Below, in pieces: positions 1-6,259 of a stretch of 8,424 bases of DNA (its first letter is position 1; each line of letters starts with the position of its first letter). Source of the stretch: a bacterium (lineage in GTDB: Bacteria; Electryoneota; Electryoneia; Electryoneales; Electryoneaceae). Below the pieces are notes generated by a model that did no database searches, was not told where the DNA came from, and worked only from the letters and a program-made list of their open reading frames with translations. Position numbers and translations under genes: made by a program. The DNA lies in assembly GCA_028278125.1 (NCBI GenBank), contig JANQEY010000319.1, positions 1 through 8,424 on the forward strand, read 5' to 3'.

Positions 1-579
1 GAATACCCCATTGTTTTTGGTACCGATGGGGCCGGAAATATCTTTCCCGTGGTGCTGCTTGGCCTGAAAAAAAACCAGAATCTGTTCATCAGCGACAAGG
101 GCCAGTGGAATGCGGACTATATCCCGGCTTATGCGCGACGTTATCCCTTTATTCTTGCAAGTCAGACGAATGGTGACGGAGGGGAACAGCAATTCACGGT
201 ATGCATTGATGAAGGTTTTACCGGATTTAATACCGCCAAGGAAGGGAAACCGCTTTTTGATGACAAGGGGGAACACACAGAGATTCTTAAACAAGCCGTT
301 GATTTTCTTAAAGATTATCAGACTCACGTTCAATTGACGACTGAGTTTTGCAAGAATATCAATGAGTTAGACTTGTTGCAGCCAATGCAGGCCAATATTG
401 AAATGCATTCGGGGGATAAACTGGCCATCGGCGGTTTTCAATGCATCAATCGTGAAAAATTGAACACCCTGAAACCGGGAAAACTCGCGGATCTGGTAAA
501 AACAGGGCAGATGGAGCTGATATACGTGCACTTGTTTTCATTAAATAATGTCGGTTCTTTGATGAAAAAACTCAATTAA
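1..579 (+). CDS. SapC-family protein, 5'-truncated by the window edge
   Basis: The frame is open from base 1 (EYPIVFGTDGAGNIFPVVLLGL) to a TAA at 577-579, so 192 residues of the C-terminal part are visible and the true start lies outside the window. A GTG at 49 is internal, because the family-like sequence continues upstream of it. The series YPIVF, VVLLGL, NLFI, GQW, YIPAYARRYPFIL and, near the end, LAIGGF then ELIYVHLFSLNN matches the SapC family (PF07277), recognised from memory. That family is named after a Campylobacter fetus S-layer gene thought to act in S-layer export, and I know of no proven biochemical role for most members. No membrane segment or signal sequence is visible in this part. 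No clear terminator follows; a TATAAT box and a dyad lie just after the stop. Family assignment is fairly sure; function is unknown. Confidence 0.85.
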   Translation, partial: EYPIVFGTDGAGNIFPVVLLGLKKNQNLFISDKGQWNADYIPAYARRYPFILASQTNGDGGEQQFTVCIDEGFTGFNTAKEGKPLFDDKGEHTEILKQAVDFLKDYQTHVQLTTEFCKNINELDLLQPMQANIEMHSGDKLAIGGFQCINREKLNTLKPGKLADLVKTGQMELIYVHLFSLNNVGSLMKKLN

Positions 580-585
580 ACCTAC

Positions 586-605
586 TATAATGTGAACTGG
601 TTCAC
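586..605 (+). promoter_or_regulatory. Candidate promoter -10 box abutting an operator-like dyad
   Basis: A perfect TATAAT at 586-591 is directly followed by GTGAACTGGTTCAC at 592-605, a perfect inverted repeat with 6-bp arms around a 2-bp centre. A 2-base centre is too small for an RNA hairpin loop, so the dyad reads better as a protein-binding site. It covers the region where transcription from this -10 box would start, which fits a repressor operator for the small gene at 669. The weak point is the -35: at 17 bp spacing the hexamer is TGAAAA, and it lies inside the end of the SapC-family gene. Confidence 0.45.
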
Positions 606-668
606 GCTTTCGCTGTGCGTAATATGATAAAAATCGCCCTCTTAAGTTTTGTTTAAGTGTCTGATTAG

Positions 669-1019
669 ATGATAAATACGAGTATTACAAAAGTAGCCCC
701 ATACCCTGCGTCGATGGTACAGCCCTCCGATGGAGTGCGTCGTCTGGCGGCGGGTTTCGACAGGGAAGACGAGAGCACGCATAGTATTAACAGACCCTCA
801 TTACGGCGTATTAATGCCCTGGGTGGGGCCGAATCAACACTGAACCACCATGATGAGCGATCCAGGTTTAAAATTAATCGAAGTAACCTGCATGAGGTGG
901 ATGAAAATACTGACAGCCGCTTAGTTTCAAACGCACAGGTATTAATGCAGCTTATCAATGAAATGGGGGGAAGCGGCTCACCGGCTGGCCCCGGACGTAT
1001 ATTTGATATCGTCATCTAA
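669..1019 (+). CDS. Small hypothetical protein (116 aa), unrecognised
   Basis: This is an open frame from ATG 669 to TAA 1017-1019. An in-frame TAG directly precedes the ATG, so 669 is the earliest possible start. The only Shine-Dalgarno-like bases are a weak AAGTG around 656-660. The product is soluble, charged and polar (rich in Arg, Ser, Asn, Asp and Glu), with no signal peptide or membrane segment. A glycine-rich stretch (MGGSGSPAGPG) precedes a hydrophobic end (RIFDIVI). I do not recognise a family. It lies between the SapC-family gene and gltX, behind a TATAAT box with a dyad. An antisense frame of the same length (665-1015) also exists, so coding status is not certain. The forward frame is preferred because of the upstream promoter-like element and its shared strand with its neighbours. 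Confidence 0.55.
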   Translation: MINTSITKVAPYPASMVQPSDGVRRLAAGFDREDESTHSINRPSLRRINALGGAESTLNHHDERSRFKINRSNLHEVDENTDSRLVSNAQVLMQLINEMGGSGSPAGPGRIFDIVI

Positions 1020-1034
1020 TCTCAAAGTATCCGC

Positions 1035-1053
1035 GGCAGCAGTCCGCTGTTTT
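1035..1053 (+). terminator. Weak possible terminator after the small gene
   Basis: GGCAGC and GCTGTT can pair around a 5-base loop (AGTCC) using two G-U wobbles, and the last bases merge into a run of four T. It lies 16 bases after the stop codon at 1019. The stem is short, so this is a tentative call. Confidence 0.3.
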
Positions 1054-1072
1054 ATCCATTCTTAATTATAAA

Positions 1073-1220
1073 GTGGTTCGTGATTGGTCATTATCCCTTC
1101 GTCATTTCTAAAAACGGATATAACTGACCAATGTTCAATAGACGTTTTTTCTGCGAGTGAATTGAATACGTTAATTGAGATATCATTAGAAAATTACTAA
1201 TCACTAATCACCAATTACTC
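1073..1220. repeat. GTRATTN heptamer element upstream of gltX
   Basis: Read on the minus strand, 1218 down to 1191 is four head-to-tail 7-bp units of consensus GTRATTN (GTAATTG, GTGATTA, GTGATTA, then GTAATTT). On the plus strand, 1073-1093 holds three degenerate units (GTGGTTC, GTGATTG, GTCATTA) in the opposite orientation. The two parts form an imperfect inverted repeat matching at 16 of 21 positions, about 97 bp apart. A separate 8-bp inverted repeat (ATTGGTCA 1083-1090, TGACCAAT 1125-1132) lies inside. The same heptamer array recurs at 2828-2894. The inner end stops two bases before the gltX start codon. The layout resembles a small mobile or REP-like element, or a heptanucleotide short tandem repeat; no transposase gene is present. 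Confidence 0.65.
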
Positions 1221-1222
1221 TA

Positions 1223-2635
1223 ATGACTGTTCGTACCCGTTTTGCACCGAGTCCAACCGGTTATCTGCATATCGGCGGTATTCGTACCGCATTATTTTCC
1301 TGGCTTTACGCGAGGCATTGCGACGGACAATTTATTTTACGCATTGAAGATACGGACAGGGAGCGCTCTACCCAGGAAGCGATTGACGTTATTCTGGAGG
1401 GTATGAACTGGTTGGGATTGGATTATGACGAAGGGCCGCATTACCAAACTCGGCGTTTTGACCGTTACAAGGAGGTTATCCGGCAATTACTGGATGACGG
1501 CAAAGCGTACTATTGCTACTGCAGTAAAGGAGAACTCGATAGCATGCGTAGCGAGGCCATGTCCAAAGGTGAAAAACCCCGGTATAACGGTAAATGCAGG
1601 GACAGAACTGATCATCCGGAGGATATTCAGCCGGTAGTACGGTTTAAAAATCCACAACAGGGAGAAGTCATCGTTGATGATCTCATCCAGGGGCAGGTAA
1701 TCTATCAAAATACTGAACTGGATGATCTGATTATTGCCAGATCGGATGGTTCCCCCACATATAATTTAACCGTTGTGGTTGATGATATGGATATGCAGAT
1801 ATCCCACGTGATCCGGGGTGATGATCATCTGAATAATACGCCGCGTCAGATAAATATCTTTTCCGCCCTGGCCAAGAAATCGCCCAAGTATGCCCATATC
1901 CCGTTGATAATGGGTCCGGACGGAAAAAAATTATCCAAGCGTCATGGAACTGTCAGCGTATTGCAATATCGTGATGAGGGATATCTGCCCGAGGCCCTGT
2001 TAAATTATTTGGTACGACTTGGCTGGTCCCATGGTGATCAGGAAATCTTTTCGAGGGAAGAGATGATTCGCTTGTTTGATATCATGGGTGTCAATAAATC
2101 CGCTGCAGCACTGAATCCCGATAAATTGCTGTGGTTAAACCAGCATTACATAAAAACCGGTGATGTGGAATGGTTGACTCAAATTTTGAAAGAACAATTA
2201 GTGACACTTGGTATTGATACGAAACAGGGACCACCACTCCGGGAATTGTTTTCAGTACAGAAAGAGCGATGCAAGGATTTTAAAGAGATGGCGGAGCAGA
2301 GTAGATATTTTTTTGAGGATTTTACAGAGTTCGATGAGACTGCTGCCAGGAAGCACCTGCGCCCTGTTTTATTAGCGCCCTTGTCAAGATTAAGGGAAGG
2401 TCTGGATTCATTGACTGACTGGACAAACGAAGAAATCCATAAACTTATTAATAATGTCGCAGATGAATTTGAGCTGAAGATGGGGAAAATCGCTCAACCT
2501 TTGAGGGTTGCTGTGACGGGGACATCGGTTTCGCCGTCGATAGATGATACCTTGCGATTAGTCGGAAAAGAACGGACCCTGGCCCGGCTGGAACTGGCAT
2601 TGGCATATATGAATGGGCGTGTGTCGGCAGCTTGA
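1223..2635 (+). CDS. gltX: Glutamate--tRNA ligase (GluRS)
   Basis: A class I aminoacyl-tRNA synthetase that attaches glutamate to tRNA-Glu in the cytoplasm, using ATP. At 470 residues it is the normal bacterial length. The start is fixed by the N-terminal [15 protein letters not shown], with the HIGH-type motif at residues 16-19; the KMSKS-type loop is KKLSKR at 235-240. The Rossmann catalytic domain fills the N-terminal half, with WSHGDQEIF at 268-276, and the C-terminal half is the helical anticodon-binding region. The zinc-binding knuckle retains C98, C100 and C125 in E. coli numbering, but the position of the fourth ligand (His127 in E. coli) is Asp127. No Shine-Dalgarno sequence precedes the ATG; a heptamer repeat ends two bases upstream. 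tRNA-Glu, its substrate, is encoded 270 bp downstream on the same strand. Paralogues such as YadB and GlnRS are excluded by length and by the C-terminal domain. Confidence 0.98.
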   Translation: MTVRTRFAPSPTGYLHIGGIRTALFSWLYARHCDGQFILRIEDTDRERSTQEAIDVILEGMNWLGLDYDEGPHYQTRRFDRYKEVIRQLLDDGKAYYCYCSKGELDSMRSEAMSKGEKPRYNGKCRDRTDHPEDIQPVVRFKNPQQGEVIVDDLIQGQVIYQNTELDDLIIARSDGSPTYNLTVVVDDMDMQISHVIRGDDHLNNTPRQINIFSALAKKSPKYAHIPLIMGPDGKKLSKRHGTVSVLQYRDEGYLPEALLNYLVRLGWSHGDQEIFSREEMIRLFDIMGVNKSAAALNPDKLLWLNQHYIKTGDVEWLTQILKEQLVTLGIDTKQGPPLRELFSVQKERCKDFKEMAEQSRYFFEDFTEFDETAARKHLRPVLLAPLSRLREGLDSLTDWTNEEIHKLINNVADEFELKMGKIAQPLRVAVTGTSVSPSIDDTLRLVGKERTLARLELALAYMNGRVSAA

Positions 2636-2667
2636 CAGAATAGAGGCAGTCACGTAAATTCACCCGC

Positions 2668-2699
2668 TTGATTTTTCAGGCACTTTTGTTGCTTAAAAT
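2668..2699 (+). promoter_or_regulatory. Possible promoter for the tRNA-Ala/tRNA-Glu unit
   Basis: A TTGATT at 2668-2673 and a TAAAAT at 2694-2699 lie about 40 bp before tRNA-Ala. The 20-bp spacing is longer than the usual 16-18, so the match is poor. The G/C-rich bases after the -10 would suit a stringently controlled stable-RNA promoter. No terminator is visible after gltX, so read-through from gltX is an alternative. Confidence 0.3.
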
Positions 2700-2737
2700 C
2701 TGGCTGGTTGTGACTCGTCGCCGGCAGCTTTAAGTTC

Positions 2738-2813
<76 letters not shown>

Positions 2814-2827
2814 AATTTAAAAAATAG

Positions 2828-2894
2828 GTAATTAGTGATTTGTGATTGGTAATTGGGTTGAGTAACTATTAATCAATTACTAATCACCAGTCAC
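2828..2894. repeat. GTRATTN heptamer dyad between the two tRNA genes
   Basis: The left arm at 2828-2855 is four head-to-tail units on the plus strand (GTAATTA, GTGATTT, GTGATTG, GTAATTG). The right arm at 2874-2894 reads, on the minus strand, GTGACTG, GTGATTA, GTAATTG. The innermost 21 bases of the two arms match at 18 positions around an 18-base loop, so the spacer of the tRNA precursor would fold into a long hairpin. Compared with the four-unit array beside the gltX start, the first six bases of every unit are identical (24 of 24) and the seventh base differs in all four. This is a second copy of the element at 1073-1220. Confidence 0.7.
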
Positions 2895-2904
2895 CAGAGT
2901 AACT

Positions 2905-2981
2905 GTCCCCATCGTCTAGTCGGCCTAGGACACCGCCCTTTCACGGCGGCAACAGGGGTTCGAATCCCCTTGGGGACGCCA
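2905..2981 (+). tRNA. tRNA-Glu, anticodon TTC
   Basis: A complete 77-base cloverleaf. The acceptor stem GTCCCCA (2905-2911) pairs with TGGGGAC (2971-2977), followed by discriminator G and an encoded CCA (2979-2981). The anticodon stem CCGCC/GGCGG encloses CTTTCAC with anticodon TTC, which reads GAA and GAG. The T arm is AGGGGTTCGAATCCCCT. It is the substrate of GltX encoded just upstream. The last base of its CCA is also the first base of the terminator stem that follows. Its antisense strand is open and gives the classic spurious peptide with GDSNP, which is not a gene. Confidence 0.98.
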
Positions 2982-3017
2982 AATTAAAAAGTCACCTTGA
3001 TGGTGACTTTTTAATTT
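2981..3017. terminator. Perfect-palindrome terminator of the tRNA unit
   Basis: The 16-bp arms at 2981-2996 and 3002-3017 are perfectly complementary around a 5-base loop (TTGAT). The outer stem is A/T-rich (AAATTAAAAA on the left, TTTTTAATTT on the right), with GTCACC/GGTGAC at the tip. This is a textbook rho-independent terminator, with the T tract forming part of the stem, and it could work in both directions. It starts directly at the 3' end of tRNA-Glu. Confidence 0.85.
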
Positions 3018-3100
3018 GCATTCGAGGAGTTGAACGTATATCTGTCGGGTTTGACAAATTTGTCTGGAACAAATTTGAACAGTCGAAGGCCGGCCCGTAG

Positions 3101-3145
3101 GGCGGAATACAGGGATGTATGGAGTAATCCCCTTAGGGACGCCAA
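3101..3145 (+). pseudogene. tRNA-Glu 3'-end remnant or attachment-type repeat
   Basis: Bases 3126-3145 match the last bases of tRNA-Glu plus one (2963-2982) at 19 of 20 positions; the single change is G to A within TTGGGGACG. The copy includes half the T arm, the 3' acceptor strand, the discriminator and CCA. Just upstream, GGCGG..ACAGGG (3101-3114) loosely follows GGCGG..ACAGGG of the intact gene, with a 5-bp dyad (ATACA/TGTAT, 3107-3120) inserted. No 5' half is recognisable. Either this is a decayed second tRNA-Glu from a tandem Ala-Glu cluster, or a repeat left by integration at the tRNA 3' end. No integrase gene is present in the 163-bp interval. Confidence 0.6.
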
Positions 3146-3181
3146 TATACAAATGGGGCCATTTGGCCCCATTTGTATATT
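3144..3181. terminator. Second perfect palindrome, probable bidirectional terminator
   Basis: The 18-bp arms at 3144-3161 and 3164-3181 are perfectly complementary around a 2-base centre (TT), with a G/C-rich tip (GGGGCCA/TGGCCCC) and A/T-rich outer parts. It begins on the CCA of the tRNA-Glu remnant, just as the intact tRNA-Glu is followed by its own palindrome. It could also end transcription of the minus-strand DUF218 gene, which stops about 100 bp away; that gene and the tRNA unit converge here. The stretch 3182-3277 between them holds nothing I recognise. Confidence 0.75.
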
Positions 3182-3277
3182 GCGATTTTTATATGTGCTC
3201 TTCTAGGGCTTTGATTTGGAGCGTGCATTGACCTGAGTTTCAGCGAGGGCAAGTATCAAGGATGGTACGCAGCCGGT

Positions 3278-4084
3278 CTATTTGTGACAGCCATCAGGAA
3301 ATAATTCAGAAGTTTTTCCTGTCAGGTAGTAAACAAGTAGACCTAACCATTCTTTTGTAGCAATAATCACTTGATATAAATGACTCACCGGACTGAATCC
3401 AATTCGTGTAAGATCAGGTAAAGTCCTGTGATCGACCGGATAGGGAATCACAGACCATCCGGTATGGCAAAATACACCGACTGCTCTTGGCATATGCGAT
3501 GCTGATGTAATTAATATCCATCGTTCTCCGGGCTTTAGTTCCACGATATCTGCACTATTTACTGCATTCTCGAAAGTATTTCTGGAATCCCTTTCAAAAG
3601 TCACCCTGGATATATCGAAATGTTGCATTTCAAATAAGGATCTCGCGACATCAGCACCCTTGTATTCCTGATGCAATAAACTGGAACTACCACCAGTAAA
3701 CACCAGTTTGGTATCCTTGTATTGTTTCGCCAGGCTTAAGAAAGCGAAATTTCTTTCTGCACTATCACCTAACTCTGGTTGACCCCATAGAGAGGAGAGA
3801 ATTGGTTTTTCAGAACCGCTCAATACGATAATTCCATCGACTGTTTCAGGTAAATTTGGATTTGTTAAAAAACGTTTCTCTAATGGATAAAGCAACCAGT
3901 CTCCTATGGGAAAAACTGCCACAATAACAAGCACGATCATAATCCCGCTGAGCAACCACTTTGCAGCCCTGATTTTATTTTTAATCAGTAATCCCCAAGC
4001 TACTATAAGCAGGAGGAAAATTAAATTGAATGGTGATATCACTAGCCATGATAATTTGGATAGCCAGAAAAATACTGAATCCAT
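3278..4084 (-). CDS. DUF218 (YdcF/ElyC-like) membrane protein
   Basis: A 268-residue protein. Residues ~12-33 and ~42-60 are two hydrophobic membrane segments separated by a short basic loop (KNKIRAAK). The DUF218 domain (PF02698) follows from ~83: VDGIIVLSGSE (82-92), LVFTGGSSS (127-135), a conserved acidic/Arg/Asn stretch FERDSRNTFENA (163-174), and ILITSASHMPRA (190-201). In E. coli the relative ElyC (YcbC) affects peptidoglycan and lipid-carrier metabolism, and other members may bind nucleotides or sugars; the reaction here is unknown. The two-segment anchor and length fit the ElyC group better than soluble YdcF. GGGG lies 7 bases before the ATG at 4084. It is divergent from the NlpC/P60-like gene, and both could serve the cell envelope. 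Confidence 0.88.
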   Translation of the reverse strand: MDSVFFWLSKLSWLVISPFNLIFLLLIVAWGLLIKNKIRAAKWLLSGIMIVLVIVAVFPIGDWLLYPLEKRFLTNPNLPETVDGIIVLSGSEKPILSSLWGQPELGDSAERNFAFLSLAKQYKDTKLVFTGGSSSLLHQEYKGADVARSLFEMQHFDISRVTFERDSRNTFENAVNSADIVELKPGERWILITSASHMPRAVGVFCHTGWSVIPYPVDHRTLPDLTRIGFSPVSHLYQVIIATKEWLGLLVYYLTGKTSELFPDGCHK

Positions 4085-4253
4085 TACATTACCCCGGAAA
4101 TCATAAATTAATTAGATTATTCTACTATCTTGATGTTGTATCATAATATTTTTGACTGTGAGCGAATAAAAACCTGTCTGCTAATTGTCAGTACAAAGAA
4201 AAATGGTGTTATGTTTGCATAATTATTAGAAACATGGGGATTTTACTAAGTCT
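4085..4253. promoter_or_regulatory. A/T-rich divergent promoter region
   Basis: These 169 bases separate two start codons pointing away from each other, so promoters for both genes are expected. On the plus strand a CATAAT at 4218-4223 and a TTGACT at 4152-4157 are the best -10-like and -35-like words, but they are not correctly spaced for each other. On the minus strand a TAGAAT lies near 4123. The region is A/T-rich, and no clear operator dyad was found. Individual boxes are not reliable. Confidence 0.3.
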
Positions 4254-5141
4254 ATGAATATAAAGAAGTTATTTATGCAAAAGCTTTCTGACTTTCTCAA
4301 TAAGGAAAGGACGGAAGAGACCGATGCTTTGCTCATGACGGATTTGGAGCGCCTTTCTGAGGAGGTACACCAGGCTGATGTTATTCTGGTTGAAGGAAGA
4401 TCCAGAGTCAGTGAAGTCATTAAGACGATCACAAATAGTCCATGGACACATGCCGCGGTCTATATCGGTCGGCTGGACGAAATCAAGGAGGGGATGTTGC
4501 AAAATCGTATTGCTGAGCATTACGATGGTGATCCCCACGAACAATTATTGATCGAAGCCTTGCTGGGAGAAGGGACTATCGTAGCTCCGTTAAAGAAGTA
4601 CGAAGGTTATCATCTCAGGATTTGTCGACCCAGAGGTTTATCACGTTCCGATCGCAAGCAGGTAATAGCGTATGCAGTGGGGCAATTGGGTTATGAATAT
4701 GACATAAGGCATTTACTTGATCTGGCGCGTTTCTTATTGCCCTATTCATTTATCCCCAAACGTTGGCGTTCGTCCCTGTTTGAACATAAGATAGGAGAGT
4801 CCACTCGCAATGTATGTTCTTCAATGTTGGCTGAAGCTTTCAGCGCAGTAAGATATCCAATATTACCGGTCGCGGAAAAGACCGAAGAAGGAGATTTGAA
4901 ATTATATGGCAGGAACACCCGGTTGAATACCCCTAAGGATTTCGATTATTCCCCTTATTTTGACATTATTAAATATCCCTATTTTAATTTTGATGAGGTG
5001 GCTGCTTATCGTTCTTTACCATGGAATGCGGAGGGCTTGGTATATAATGCCGGGGGGGATTATTTTATGCCGCAAAAAGAGAAGGAATCGACAGCTGGAG
5101 ATATTGATACCGAACCACAAACTGCTTCAAAGGAAAATTAA
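4254..5141 (+). CDS. YiiX/YebB-like permuted NlpC/P60 cysteine hydrolase
   Basis: A 295-residue protein with the arrangement of circularly permuted papain-like NlpC/P60 enzymes. The His block comes first (ADVILVEGRS at 41-50, then SPWTHAAVYIG at 62-72 with H66), an acidic residue follows in LLIEALLGEGT (E101), and the cysteine block is late (NVCSSMLAEAF, C188). H66 and C188 are the expected catalytic pair. Related families cleave peptidoglycan peptides or act on lipid or amide bonds, so the substrate cannot be given. There is no signal peptide or membrane segment, so a cytoplasmic location is inferred. The last ~25 residues are polar and probably disordered. The ATG at 4254 has only a distant GGGGA upstream; Met8 (4275) is a possible alternative. 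It precedes the nucleotide-sugar operon by about 100 bp but has a separate promoter behind it. Confidence 0.8.
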   Translation: MNIKKLFMQKLSDFLNKERTEETDALLMTDLERLSEEVHQADVILVEGRSRVSEVIKTITNSPWTHAAVYIGRLDEIKEGMLQNRIAEHYDGDPHEQLLIEALLGEGTIVAPLKKYEGYHLRICRPRGLSRSDRKQVIAYAVGQLGYEYDIRHLLDLARFLLPYSFIPKRWRSSLFEHKIGESTRNVCSSMLAEAFSAVRYPILPVAEKTEEGDLKLYGRNTRLNTPKDFDYSPYFDIIKYPYFNFDEVAAYRSLPWNAEGLVYNAGGDYFMPQKEKESTAGDIDTEPQTASKEN

Positions 5142-5191
5142 TTATTTTGTTAAGGATTACTCCACGTTTTCATATTATATTCAACAAGTAG

Positions 5192-5200
5192 TGCTATAAT
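5192..5200 (+). promoter_or_regulatory. Extended -10 promoter of the nucleotide-sugar operon
   Basis: TGCTATAAT is a perfect -10 hexamer (5195-5200) preceded by the TGn extension, followed by a C-rich discriminator (CCCCTCCCG). The -35 position at 17 bp is A/T-rich and unlike TTGACA, as is common for extended -10 promoters. The start point would be near 5207, leaving a leader of about 40 bases before the ATG at 5249. No ops/JUMPstart element, which often marks polysaccharide operons, was found in this leader. Confidence 0.6.
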
Positions 5201-5248
5201 CCCCTCCCGTTTATATGACTAACTAAAAATTAGCGCAAATCTTCTTAC

Positions 5249-6259
5249 ATGAAAATATTGGTGACGGGTGCAGCCGGTTTTATCGGTGCTGCTGTATCAA
5301 AAAGCTTGTTGGAACGTGGTGATCACATTATCGGTATCGATAACCTCAATGATTATTACGATGTTCAGTTAAAGCACGACAGATTATCTATATTGAAGGA
5401 ATATGATACATTTAAGTTTATAAAATTAGATCTCTCCGATCGGACTGAAACAGAAACTCTATTCAGGATACAGACTCCACAACGAGTTATACATCTGGCG
5501 GCACAGGCTGGTGTAAGATATTCACTGAAAAATCCCCGTGCTTATATCGATGCAAATTTACAGGGGTTTATTAATATTCTTGAAGGATGCCGTCACAAAG
5601 ATATTGAACATTTAGTTTATGCATCATCCAGCTCAGTCTATGGCGCCAATACTACCATGCCTTTTTCGACTCATCATAATGTCGATCACCCTTTATCTCT
5701 GTATGGAGCCACTAAAAAAGCAAATGAATTAATGGCACATACTTATAGCCACCTTTATCAATTGCCTACAACAGGCCTGCGGTTTTTTACCGTGTACGGA
5801 CCTTGGGGGCGGCCGGACATGGCATTATTTACCTTTACAAGAAAGATATTGGCAGGTGAATCAATCGATGTCTTTAACAATGGGCAGCATAAACGTGATT
5901 TTACTTATATTGATGATATCGTTGAGGGTGTTGTACGGACTCTTGATCATATTGCCCAGCCTAATGAATCATGGACAGGTATTGAGCCGGATCCCGGAAC
6001 GAGTTCCGCGCCTTTCAGGCTTTATAATATCGGCAGCCACAATCCGGTTGAATTAATGCGTTATATCGAAATTCTGGAGAAATGTCTGGGACAGGAAAGC
6101 AAGAAAAATTATTTGCCGATGCAACCAGGTGATGTGCCAGCTACCTATGCAGATGTTGATGATTTGATTAATGATATGGGTTATTCACCTTCTACTCCTA
6201 TAGAGGAAGGTATAAAGTTATTTGTAGACTGGTATAAAGATTATTACAAGGTTAACTGA
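5249..6259 (+). CDS. NAD-dependent epimerase, probable UDP-glucuronate 4-epimerase
   Basis: An extended short-chain dehydrogenase/reductase of 336 residues. The Rossmann NAD-binding motif is GAAGFIG (7-13), followed by [14 protein letters not shown] (29-42), a signature of the CapI/LspL group of UDP-glucuronate 4-epimerases. [11 protein letters not shown] (82-92), the catalytic serine region YASSSSVYG (124-132) and the YxxxK pair Y152/K156 are present, as are [15 protein letters not shown] (178-192) and [12 protein letters not shown] (216-227). The expected reaction is UDP-GlcA to UDP-GalA in the cytoplasm, feeding surface polysaccharide. Ugd, two genes downstream, would make the substrate. 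The length is normal and the fold complete. No Shine-Dalgarno sequence is seen before the ATG. The stop codon overlaps the next start by one base (TGATG). A 4-epimerase for UDP-HexNAc uronic acid (TviC-like role) is the alternative, given its neighbour. Confidence 0.92.
   Translation: MKILVTGAAGFIGAAVSKSLLERGDHIIGIDNLNDYYDVQLKHDRLSILKEYDTFKFIKLDLSDRTETETLFRIQTPQRVIHLAAQAGVRYSLKNPRAYIDANLQGFINILEGCRHKDIEHLVYASSSSVYGANTTMPFSTHHNVDHPLSLYGATKKANELMAHTYSHLYQLPTTGLRFFTVYGPWGRPDMALFTFTRKILAGESIDVFNNGQHKRDFTYIDDIVEGVVRTLDHIAQPNESWTGIEPDPGTSSAPFRLYNIGSHNPVELMRYIEILEKCLGQESKKNYLPMQPGDVPATYADVDDLINDMGYSPSTPIEEGIKLFVDWYKDYYKVN

Noticed and set aside
665..1015. Minus-strand 116-codon frame opposite the small hypothetical gene
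   Set aside because: Near-exact antisense overlap with the forward ORF, no promoter or ribosome binding site seen, and a Cys/Ser/Arg-rich composition typical of shadow frames.
2448..2663. Minus-strand frame over the gltX 3' end
   Set aside because: Shadow of the conserved gltX C-terminal domain with no independent support.
2963..3145. A complete integrated element between the two tRNA-Glu 3' ends
   Set aside because: The interval is only 163 bp and holds no integrase or other ORF; at most it is a scar or a tRNA relic.
2925..3152. Minus-strand open frame of 75 codons across tRNA-Glu
   Set aside because: It is the antisense of tRNA-Glu, giving the well-known spurious GDSNPC..RRERA peptide, and continues through the terminator palindrome.
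5200..5248. ops/JUMPstart antitermination element in the polysaccharide operon leader
   Set aside because: No GGCGGTAG-type core is present in the leader on the plus strand.
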